Assembly: GCF_033568475.1 (NCBI RefSeq)
Contig: NC_133123.1
Coordinates: 3,162,001 to 3,226,000 of the forward strand
Reading direction: 5' to 3'
Length of the DNA stretch: 64,000 nt
Source: Henckelia pumila
Lineage: Eukaryota > Streptophyta > Magnoliopsida > Lamiales > Gesneriaceae
The translations under genes and the position numbers were made by a program. Each line of letters begins with the position of its first letter. Positions within the stretch are counted from its first letter, which is position 1. Under the pieces are notes generated by a model. That model did not search any database. It had not been told where the DNA came from and saw only the letters and a program-made list of their open reading frames with translations. This document shows positions 47,280 to 57,932 of the stretch, one piece after another.

Positions 47280-47400
47280 AAATGAGACGTGTAGATCGGG
47301 GTCGGGAGACATCTCAGCTTCCCTAACAAATTAGACGTGTAGATCGAGGTTGGGAGAAATCTCGACTTCCCTACCAAATCAGAGGGGCAATGTGGGGCCG
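47280..47400. repeat. ~50-bp tandem repeats in the solo LTR
   Basis: Two close units begin AGACGTGTAGATCG (47286 and 47333), each followed by GGGAGA-ATCTC-G/A-CTTCCCTA. A third, more diverged unit (CCGAGAAGAACTCGG) follows. Each unit can pair internally (GAGA...TCTC). Confidence 0.7.
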
Positions 47401-48185
47401 AGAAGAACTCGGTTTCCTTGCCGGCATTGTATATACTATAGATATTAATCGATCAAATCCATAGTTACAATCGATGATCCAAATTCAAAAGTAAAAGTAA
47501 ATGATGAATGATTCATGGATGTGTTTTTCATCGCATATTGCTATTGTTCTTACTTCGGGCATGTTATGACTATTCCCCTTTCGTGAAAGATTCATAAGTG
47601 TATTGAGTACTATTTTTAGTATTATGCATTATTTGAACCCTTGCTGTATTATTTAAATCTTGCTGGGCTTTTAGGCTCACTACTATGCTTGGTGCATGAT
47701 GTACTTTGTTGAGATCGAAGGACATGACTGTCGAGTGGACTATAATGCGGGCACGACACATCCCTCCGATCTATGCTATTTTTTTTCCGCAGAAGTGTAT
47801 TTAAACCTAAATGTTATGAAGTATTTATTTTGTTTATTTGGAAAATGTAAATGAAATGATTTTTAAGATTTGTTTCTTGGTTTGTAAGGATTAAATTATA
47901 AAATTTTTTATGTTTGCGATGTTGAACATTTTCCCCTGGTTTCTCTTTCAATTATTCTGGTCTAGTATTTTTGTGTTGTCGGTTGCTTTTGTTGTTTGCT
48001 GTCTGTGCCAGGTGGATTTTAAAATAAATAGATGGGTCATGCCGGAATTTTTTAAAAAAATTCGCATTTTTATTTAAGTTTATTTAAAGTAGAAGTTTAG
48101 GGTCGTTTCACAACGCTTATAAACTGTTTTTTTAAAAAAATTACAAAACAAATTTAAATAGCTTATAGCTATGTCAAGTATTCTC

Positions 48186-50199
48186 TAATTACAATGAATA
48201 TCAAATGATTCCAATATTTTAAAGATTTGAAATCTATTGTGATTAGTTTCATATAGTGTAAATAAATACAAAAATGAATGGATTTTTTATGTGTAAATTA
48301 TCTAAACAAAGAAGATACGTTTAAATTCATGGATTTCAAATCCTTTCATACAAACTCAACCTTTTATTTGTACTTTAAGTATTTATTCAAACTCAAACAC
48401 CCATACTAATTAATTTTTATCACTACGTAAAAAATAACACTTCATGTATCGCACAAATGGAATACTAGTACACACACATATATATATTATAAATATAGAT
48501 AAGATTATGATATTAAAGGTTGTAAATAAATGAAAATTATTTAAAGTAACAATTTCTATTTAATAAATTTAATTATATATCAATATTTCCATAAATATTA
48601 GACACTCTTGGATTATAATAAAGGCAAGAAGTGAAAGCAATGTTAGTGGTTAATTTGAGTAATATTTAATGTAAGATATTTCATTGTTAAATTTAAATAT
48701 ACACGACAATATGGGGGAGTTGATTTGAAGTAATAGTTAGATTTTTTATTATTATTAAAAATGATGTGAAGTAATAGTTAAGATATTTATATTTATAGTT
48801 ATAGTTATTTAAATATACCCGACAATATGTAGGAGAGGATTTGAATGGATCAATCATTTTTATAGGACTAAGGCAGTGTTTACTAAAGTGAAATTAATTA
48901 TATATAGATAAATATACTAAGATTATTAAGCTAATTTCATAGGATGTTGAATAATGATGTATAAACAATCACATGTTTATTTTGATGGATCAATTTTGTG
49001 ATTGATATAATTATGAATAAGTGACGAGTTACAATTTTGCCCTTTGTGTATAATATATAATCTTATTTTAAGTTTTTAATTGTAAAATTGAGATTGTGAT
49101 TTTTATTAAAAATATAAATTATTATTAATCCACATGTAAATTATTTTAATTGACCAAAATTATTGACTATAAATATTATTTATTTTTTAAAACAAAAATT
49201 AATAAATTGATTTAAATTTTTTTCCATGAATAAGGATAAAATCTAATTAAATTTATTAATCATATATTAAATTATTAGAATTTTTATTCATCTTTTATAA
49301 TTTTTAAATGGATCTTTCGTATATTAAAATCAAATAAAATGTATTAATATATCTTAAATTATTTGAAATTTATATCAATGTTATATAAATTTTTTTTAAA
49401 ATGGGGTTTTCATATATATATTATTTTTTTTTGGAAGTAAATTAAGGATATTAGTGTAATTTTTTTTTCAATTGGAAACTTAATTAGTGAAAAATGATTA
49501 TTTATCACACTATTTATTTGTGATAAATAATAAAGGTTTAACGTTTAAATTAGGTAAATATGAATGAACTTTATGAGTTAATACGAGCCTCAAAAAATAA
49601 ATAAATATGTGATTGCATAAGATTATTAATATATCATAAAACCTTCTAGAAAAGATAAATTAGCTTTTAAGTCCTCCATTTTTAAAATAATAAGCTCATG
49701 AAAACCCCTTACGTAAGAAATTGGGGTAACAAGCGCTTATAATACACAGTTGATCATTTTTTTTTTTTTTACTTTTATTAATCGAAATGACTGAAATACC
49801 ATCAAGTCTTTAAAATATAATATATTTTTGATGGGATTTTCCTTATATCTGTGTTAACCCAAATGACATAATGTATCAACAAATGCAATTGGTCATACTT
49901 TTTCTTTAAATAAAGTGAAAAAATACCACTTTGTGAAACACTATACACATAACACAATAGAGGTACTAAATAAAATATATATAATTGTGAAATTAATTTA
50001 AAAAATAAAATTCGTATACAATTTTTTTTTAAAAAAATCCAACAACAATATATGATTGATTTGGAAAAACTAAAGTGAGAGTTATAGAAACAAATTAATA
50101 TTTTTTTATTTGGTTAATAAATTGAATACGTGATGACGGTGTTAAATATCAAATAAAATCAAGTAAAACAAATTTATCAACATAAAAAATTTGAGTAGA
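48186..50199. other. gene-free AT-rich stretch
   Basis: No gene or RNA recognised. Long A/T runs and microsatellites, probably old repeat remains. Confidence 0.5.
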
Positions 50200-50346
50200 T
50201 ATCTTGTGAGACGGTCTGACAAGTATTTATTGCGAGAAGAGTTAAACATGTCTATAACTATAATAAAAAATAAAATTTTTTTATGAGTGAACCAAATAAA
50301 AGATTAACTCAAAAAATTGATTGACCCGTGAGACTCTTACAAGACT
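50200..50346. mobile_element. small MITE with GTGAGACGGTCT-type ends
   Basis: The left end TCTTGTGAGACGGTCTGAC and the right end GACCCGTGAGACTCTTACAAGA are imperfect inverted repeats. The GTGAGACGGTCTCAC-type terminus is widespread in asterid genomes. About 150 bp. Confidence 0.5.
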
Positions 50347-50617
50347 TTTTGTGTTTAAATTTTTTGCAGTTTTATTTTTTTTAGTCTTTTTGTCACATGT
50401 CACTGACATGCATTGATATACAGCTATGTATATAGTGTCACATCAATATTCCTTAGAAAAAAATAACTGAAATTGAAAAAAAAAAATTTGAAAGAGATTG
50501 GACTACAACTAAAATTGTCAAAATCGCAAACAGACAAATATATAAGACCAAAAGACAAAAATTGCAAGGTTTTCAAGCATAGCTCTTTTTAAACGAAGAA
50601 CACTCGACTTACATTTA

Positions 50618-51005
50618 GGCACCGTTTGGTTTGAGGTATGATATAAGTAATATATAAATAAATAATATAATGTAATAAAAAATAAATAAGAAATGATAGT
50701 TAAAATAGTATTGGATTTGATTGATAGATTATGATTTATTTGATTTAATTGATTAAATTTTATATAAAAATGTTAAATGACTATTTTGTCCTTTTAACAA
50801 TAAATAAAATAAAAATTATATTATTTATAAGGAGTGATATAGTAATTTGAGTTCAATGATTTGATTGATGTGAGATAAATAATTAATAATTTGATTGATG
50901 TAAAATAAATAGTTAATACATGAATAAATAATATGATGAAAAGAACGTGAAATGGGATGAGAGAAATTATACGTATATTAATAATATGATGAACAGAACG
51001 GTGTC
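50618..51005. mobile_element. Harbinger/Tourist-like MITE, family A, copy 3 (inverted)
   Basis: The ends GGCACCGTTTGG and CAGAACGGTGTC are imperfectly inverted, with TTA duplicated at 50615-50617 and 51006-51008. The interior is the reverse complement of copies 1 and 2. It lies about 310 bp downstream of the stop codon of the plant mobile domain gene. Confidence 0.88.
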
Positions 51006-51315
51006 TTACTTGTAGTTTTTCATCCGTTTCTATCACCACCTGTAAAAATACCGCAAATGACTGTACCACCTAGCACTAGCAGTACCTACCAAGTACCAAG
51101 ACTTCTCTATCCATATTCCCATCAAGGTTAAATAATGAATTGTCCGATTTATTAACACCGCAGAAAATATTGTTTCCCCAAAATAGAAGGCACCTTGAAT
51201 AACACTTAACCATTCATGAAGTAGCATCAGTGTATAGGATGAGATCATAAATTCATAGCAATCTATCTTCACATTTAACATAGGATTGAAAAGAGAGACG
51301 CCACAAAAGGAATGT

Positions 51316-54300
51316 CTACTGCCGGTGCTTTGGTGCAGAACGCCTTTGTCTCTTGTACGTCTTCTGGCCATCCTCTTTGACTGAGAATGGTTCTGCATGG
51401 GTAACTTGGAACTCGCTCTCAAGTGAAGGTTTCAAAGCTGATTTACCTATAGCACTGGGATCAGGTGAACTCACAACTGTTTCAAGTGTTTGACTCGAAT
51501 CATCAGCGGCATGCCCTTTCCTTTTACCTCCAGCACCAGTTACCACTTCATCAGAAACCATATGTAACGCTGGATTTTGATGCTTTGGTGAAGGCGGTTC
51601 AGGAATATTTGTATCACCATGCAGAATGGAGGGCCTCGAGTCTTCCTTTGCAGGGGTAGTAGAGCCTGACGGTATTGGAATCTCAGGATCAGGGGGCACC
51701 AACACATGTGGCTTAGACATAGAACAGTAATCAGGGTCATTAACCTCAGTCTCCACCTCATCGCAGTCTGGGTGGACAGGTGACAAATTAGGCTCCTGCA
51801 ATGGATGCTGACTGGCATTGTGGTCAATCGGAGGAGCGGGAGGAGTTTCACCGCAGTTGGCAGGGTCACCATGATCTAGCTGTACTGGAGTCTGTATATC
51901 TTCTGATACAGCATGGTCAGCATTGGATGGCAAAACTTCCATCCCTCCTCTGTTCTTTTCTTCTCCCGTGTTCTGTGCTGTAGTGTCTGCAGATTCTGTT
52001 GGCAATGGCCCAATATCCCCCAAAAAATTGGCTTCTGTACCCGTTGGAAGAATTGGATTTTCATTGACGGGTGGAACACACGGAAGATCTAGCATAGATG
52101 TGTGGACAGATGATGGTGAAGCTTCTCTACTTCCAGTTATAGTATCCAACTCTATCATCTCGGACTGCAAGTTGTCTTGTAGTTCTGGCAATGGGGAGTA
52201 GCTTGAGAAGGGTGTAACCAATGGTTCAACATCCTGTCCAGATATATCATGGGGGAGGGAAGGAGAACCATCAGGTCCCAATGAAACAGACGGTGTTGGG
52301 GATGACGGTCCAGAGGTGTATGGATAATACGAATTGGCCCCTGCACTTACACCACCGAAAGATCCACTCATTCCACCTCTCCTCCTTGGCTTGCAACGTT
52401 TCGTCTTTGGGCCAACCAGAATCATATCCTGCGTTGATAGTATGGCCTGGTTTCCATTACTCATTCTCAAAGCAACAGAACAAATACCTTGAATCTTGAC
52501 GAGGGCCTCGAATATTGGATTTGTGGTTTCTGCACAATTTATTCAGAATGACAAAATTCATAATTTGATTCAAACAATGAGCACTAAGAATGTATTGTTC
52601 AGCTGTATGAAAATTCGATGTGAGAATGTAAAATTTAGAGAACGGTGGACAAGCAACCTCACCTGTAGCTTCAGGATCCAATTTCATTACACTATGATCT
52701 GTTACATCCATGTATTCAGGTGCACTCAGGGAAGAATCCCATGTCTGAGGTGTCTCTGGGAGTTCAAGATTTGAGGATAGAGGAGAATGTGACATGGCCA
52801 GAGAGGTAGAAAACATTCCTGGCATGTTTAAACATCTTTTACGGCTCTCAGCCAATAATCCACCAGCATACCCACCCCTTTTTTTGGGCCTGCCTCTCTG
52901 TCCTTTAGGTGGAATAAATGGGGTTGCAGCTGGAGATGGTGCACAAAAATCCGGGCGAACATTGAGACGATGATCCTCATGAGCTACCCTCAGAGAATAT
53001 TCACATATATCCTGGATTTCCTTAAGGACATGTTCCCCCAAGGCTTCATGGCCTTGGTGCATGGCATCACTGGCACGATGGTATATTTTTTGCAAGCTCT
53101 GTGCCTGGACACATAGACAAACTAAAAGATCAACAAAAGTGATAGGAACATGGTAATTAATTAGATCAAAGTAATATACCATTGCCTCCATTGCTCCTCC
53201 AACGCCCTGGTATCCTGTATTTGGTCGAGAAGCAGGATTACCAATCAACAACCGAGTAATTTGCCTGTACCATATCATGTATGGATCACTCTGATCCATA
53301 GGAGACTCAATGGGAGGCGCGGATACAATTCGAGCACAGCGGTCTGTCCACATATCAACGAATTGCCTGTGATGTTGGGCCCAATCATAATTCTGTCTCC
53401 CACGACGATCAGTCAAATGGATGTCGGGGATTGTGTCACAAACTGCAGGTATGGTTTGTCGCTGGCCAAACTGACGCAAGACACGGTCGGGATGGTGGAA
53501 CTCAACCACATCGAAACAAATGAGAGGAGACACTGTCTGCCAAATTCTTCTTCCAAATAGGCAATAATCTGGGAGACTGGCCAATACATCGACAGGATAT
53601 GGTTCCCATACAAACTAAAACATGAAATGGCTCTCAAACACTAGCTATGAAATTTAGTATAAACTTCGTGTTCTATTGCAGGTAAATGCAAACATAGACA
53701 AACAATAACCTGGTCATCCTTCATATTGTCTAGCTGGTCTCTATATAAGACTAGTACATGTGTGCCAACGCTTTCGAGCTTGAAACCAACATTCCACCTG
53801 CAAGCAACAATTATTTACCATAAAATCAAGATAATGAGAATCGGATGAACATTTCAAGCAAGTTGTTATAATGTTTTCATCAATACCTAGAACCATAGGG
53901 GGCTGCAGGCAAAGGGTACTCTCCTGAAACCCTGTCAGGTGATGTATGCTCTCGTGGTGCTATTCTCCCAGGACGGACAAAAGGCACTCTCTCCCACGCC
54001 CATATCTGATTAATAACCATAAAACCAAGAATCTCTCCACGTTCAGCTTTGTTCTTCAAATATTAAACACAAATGTAAGCAAGGAAACTATCTGCATAAG
54101 GCTAGACATACCTGCAGAAGTACAAGTGGACCACATATATCTGATGTCTCAGGTTTGGTTGCCCGGCACAAAGCACGGTAAAGACAAGCAAGGACAGCGC
54201 TACCCCAGCTTAGCCTACCAGCTGATTCAAAATCCCTTAGGAGTGGCAAGTACATCAACTTGACCTTATTATTGGACATGTCTGACAACAACTGTCCTCC

Positions 54301-54873
54301 GAGCAACTGCAAAATGTATGCTCTAGCATAAAACTTCACAATATCCTCTGATGCACCATCAGGCAGTGTTTTAAATCTCTCTTGCAAGCATCGAATCTTA
54401 AGACGACCACGATCAAAGTCCTCCGGAGGTGGTCTAAATCCCAATAGCTCATTACAAATGTCCTGCCACTCATCCATTGACCGATTGGTATCTACACCTG
54501 TAATAGGTTCACCATCCACTGGGAGACCCCATAACACAGAAATGTCCTGCAGTGTGACGGTAGTCTCACCAACCGGTAAATGGAAGGTATGTGTTTCTGG
54601 TCGCCATCTCTCAACCAGTGCAGTGATCAAAGCATGATCCAGCCTTATACGACCAGCCATGCAAACTCCATAAAAACCTGCTTTCAGCATCATTTGCTGC
54701 ACACAAGGGTCCAAGGCACCCAAGCGCCAAAAGTGTCCATCACATCTCCTACATGTCAAAGGCTCAAAGTCTTGACCATTCCATATATCTGTAGATCGGT
54801 GATGATCTTGTAAGGTAAGCACAGAGTCATCAATGGGTCCAGGATGCAATGTGTGACCAAGTCCAGCATCCAT
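51316..54873 (-). CDS. plant mobile domain protein, MAIN-like, with AT-hook
   Basis: Six minus-strand coding exons: 54873-54112, 54005-53887, 53797-53710, 53614-53180, 53104-52663 and 52529-51316, giving 1019 codons plus a stop. Residues about 35-470 form the plant mobile domain (WRPETHTFHLPVGETTVTLQD, WGLPVDGEPITG, LLQIWAWERVP, LICFDVVEFHHPDRVLRQFG). RGRPKKRGG at about residues 538-546 is an AT-hook. The remaining ~450 residues are Pro/Ser-rich, disordered, with a basic end. The similar PP7-long-form proteins add a phosphatase domain; none is present here. Arabidopsis MAIN/MAIL proteins are nuclear, keep meristem cells alive and silence transposons. The domain is shared with plant transposons, so it is a domesticated family. 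The exact function of this member is unknown. Confidence 0.88.
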
Positions 54874-54887
54874 ATTTCCTCGAGCAC

Positions 54888-56014
54888 CTAAAATGGAGAG
54901 TTATAGTTAGTAATAAAAGAGTTAACTATTAATGAGCTTGGCAAGCTCCCATGTCACTGAAGCAACGCCGTACAAAATAAACATCAAAGTTATATGCACA
55001 AAAATTTAAAAAAATTTATATTTCTCAGAAAATGCGTCCTCTGGACCACATGAAATGAAATGAAAATGCGTCCTCTGGACCACATGAAATGACATGAAGT
55101 TCTTACTTCTGCAATTGTTGGGTTTCTCATCAACTCTGTTCACTTTTCCTAAATATTAAACCCTCATTTACCCATCCTCAAGGCAAGACAAGAAATCAAA
55201 TCCTGATCCTTGTATTGAGAAAGAGAAGGGGTGAGGATGAGAAGGATAGACTGTCGTAAACTTTTAAAGGTTACTAATGATATTTAGCCCGTGCGGCTGC
55301 TTCTGCAAGTAACAGGGTTCAGACGAAATGGGATTTTAGCAGAATAAATAGCAAGGAGATTTCCATATGAATAAGAACAGAAAAGGGTGACTGTATCATG
55401 ATTTAAGGAATAGCTACAGAGGAACTAATAGGATCAATCAAACTCCATGAAAGTTTGTTTAATCCTGTCAACTAAAGTAAAGGACAACCAAAAACTTTAT
55501 TTGCCAATGGTAGTAGTTTTATCATTATCCACTAACCAGGGGAGTATCTTTCATGTGATTCATAATTCTTCAACTTGAAAGATACAATTATACATTCATT
55601 CCTCTTAATAGTTTACTCATTTGATTCGTTTCTCGGTGCTACTCAACATAGGTAAAACTTCTACGCACTATCATCAACTCATTATCTGCCTAGAAACATT
55701 CTGGGAGAGAGTACAAGAAAAATTATAGCCAAAATCCAGTATTTTTCAGGCTGCAAAACTTCCTCACTATCTTCGGCATTACAATTCAATGTTAAAGAAA
55801 CATGTTCGACCTACCCCCATGGATCTACCACCAAGTCTTGAAAGATTTCAAATGCAAATTTGGTCCAAGAAAACTTGTCAAGTTCTTACTTTTTTAGACT
55901 TCAAACGGCATCAGATTCCCGACGAAAAATTACACCAAACATCATGCCATTGAAAAAATGCCCCCACAAATACATGGAAATGTAAAAAAAAAAAAAAAAG
56001 AACAGAACTCTTAC
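54888..56014 (-). other. 5' UTR intron of the plant mobile domain gene
   Basis: Donor CACGAG|GTAAGAG (exon edge 56015) and acceptor TTTTAG|GTGCTCG (exon edge 54887) enclose 1127 bp. The upstream exon stays open in the coding frame but has no in-frame ATG, so translation most likely starts at 54873. Within the intron, a short direct repeat (TGCGTCCTCTGGACCACATG, twice) lies near 55.03-55.09 kb. The leader exon runs upstream to about 56.2 kb. Confidence 0.7.
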
Positions 56015-56229
56015 CTCGTGATGAAGACCCAAAAGCTCCAGTATCTTCACGGGACAAAAACAGAGCACTTGAATCCCTCAGAAAATAAAAAACCAAATGT
56101 ACGCACACATGCGCATGAAACTAATCCAAACCCAAGAAAAATCAAAATTTTAGAAAAATATTAATGGGTTTTGGACAGCAAAGAACAAAAAAAGGAGGGA
56201 AGAGAAGAGTGAGAGTGTGCGCAATTCCA

Positions 56230-57468
56230 ACGGCTATTCAAATCGGTGTTCTGCAAGAGAAATCTCCATTAGAAACGCGACTTCGCTTGTCTGCACGCTT
56301 TGGAAAAAAGAGAAAGTGCTAGGGTTTTTGTATTGTAAGCGTTCCCAATTTCTTCACAGATCCGCGATTTGCTTCTCTCATCTTCATCCAAATATATATA
56401 TATATTTTTTCTTTTTAAAAACAAAAAACAAAAAAAAAACTTGTGAATACAATGATGAAAAAATTATTTTGATTTTTCGAAAATATGGATATGAAAAATT
56501 TGTGGTCTTCCAACGCGCTTATCTCTTACTATATTATTAAAGTAGAAATATAATAATAATATAGAACATCAAATTTATCTCTCGTAATTATTTCGAATTT
56601 CAAACTCTGATTGTATATTATGAAATTAGAATGCGAAAAATTATGTAGTATCTGTATAACTGTATTTGTGATTCGAGCAATTATGATATAATATAGTATA
56701 ATATCCAACATCGGGATATAGATTTTCTACTATGTTGGGATCGAATAAATTGTCGTATCTGTATTCGTGATTCGAGCAATTATGATATAATTCGATGTAG
56801 TACATTTTTTTATTATGTTGGGATCAAATAAAATGATTTATTTTTCGGCACCTTAAAGTTTTAGAAAATACCTATTGATGTTGTGTATATCAATTAGTAT
56901 GTGAATATGTCACTGAAGTAGTAATTAGAATACTACAAATTTTATAAAGAAAAGTTTATGATCATTTTCTTTTAGGTATTTCAAAACACTATCAGAAATA
57001 ATATAACTCGACTCTAACATGGTGCATTTATAAAGTTTCAAATTTTTTAAAGTACTTATATATGTGTGCATGTGTGCATGAAGTCTCGATTTATAATTTA
57101 AAATTTTGCAATCTAAACAACAAAGGCCATAATCTAAGGAAAGAATTTGTGCCACCAAATACTTATAATTGCCAAAAGAATTACGTTTGATTTTTCAAGA
57201 GGAATTTGATCTTTATATATATTACATAATCTAACACGCCAAATCCACCAAAACAATTACTATTTAAAGTGGTGAAAAGGTATGAACTTGGGACACTGAA
57301 TTTGTCACATAATTTTTTGGTATACTAGGAGAGAATTTGTGATTATAAATTAAATTATTCTAAAATTCGTTCTCAAAAATAATAATTAATATTTTGCTTA
57401 TTTTACCCCCAACAAAATCACCACATTTGCCACCTTCCTTTTGCACCTCTGGACTCATTTCTCAGCTC
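56230..57468. other. shared upstream region between the mobile-domain gene and NF-YB
   Basis: The two genes are divergent. The stretch is AT-rich with short TA repeats. A Helitron-like start (TTACTATATTATTAAAGTAG) is seen near 56.53 kb, with no clear matching 3' end. I see no gene. Confidence 0.45.
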
Positions 57469-57476
57469 TATAAAAT
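57469..57476 (+). promoter_or_regulatory. TATA box of the NF-YB gene
   Basis: TATAAAAT within CTCTATAAAATC, 101 bp before the ATG at 57577; a good consensus box at a normal distance. Confidence 0.65.
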
Positions 57477-57576
57477 CAAAGCCGAATTGCTCCATATCTC
57501 AAGAAAAGTTCATTGTGACATTTGTAAGTTAACAAAAGGCATACACATTTGAAGAGAACACCAAAGCTGTTTGAAG

Positions 57577-57679
57577 ATGGAACAAACTGGGATGCCCAAT
57601 GTGTGCTCTACTGGTTCAACCACAGATACAAATTTTGGTAAATTTCTCTCAAGTTTTAACATTCGATTTATATATATAT

Positions 57680-57738
<59 letters not shown>

Positions 57739-57876
57739 GTTTCCCTACACACCAGTGTGCAGGGATTTTGTGTGCACCCTGTGATGTTTGCGTGAACATC
57801 TGATTTTTTTTAGATGTTCGCGCGAACATCCCGCGGTGCACACAAAATCCCTGCACGCTGGTGTGCAGTGGATCAT

Positions 57877-57932
<56 letters not shown>

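Larger units (their letters stand above)
44395..48110. mobile_element. solo LTR, 3.7 kb, Ty3/gypsy Tekay-like
   Basis: Starts TGTAGCACCT and ends GGGTCGTTTCA, and is flanked by an exact 5-bp duplication CAACG (44390-44394 and 48111-48115). The last ~11 bases equal the end of the Tekay-like LTR at 21017, and the block TGCTGGGCTTTTAGGCTCACTAC near 47.66 kb resembles 12.86 kb of that element. No primer site, gag or pol lies between or beside the ends, so this is a single LTR left by LTR-LTR recombination. Its parent family is related to, but distinct from, the intact element. Confidence 0.9.
43946..48185. mobile_element. Harbinger-like MITE, family B, copy 2, split by a solo LTR
   Basis: The left part, 43946-44394, aligns with copy 1 (TAAACTTATTAAA, GTTTTAGGAGCTTTTAA, CTTATTTTAAA, CAAAATTACCAAAA). 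The right part is 48111-48185 (CTTATAAACTG, TAGCTTATAGCTATGTCAAG). Between them sits a 3.7-kb solo LTR. A (TA)n tract at 44152-44188 lies at the place of the TA tract in copy 1. Confidence 0.72.

Noticed and set aside
51465-54813. Plus-strand frames opposite the mobile-domain gene
   Set aside because: They are antisense to well-supported exons and lack similarity and splice logic.
51316-54873. Serine/threonine phosphatase 7 (long form)
   Set aside because: The mobile-domain part resembles the long-form PP7 proteins, but no phosphatase motifs (GDXHG, GDXVDRG, GNHE) are found in any exon.
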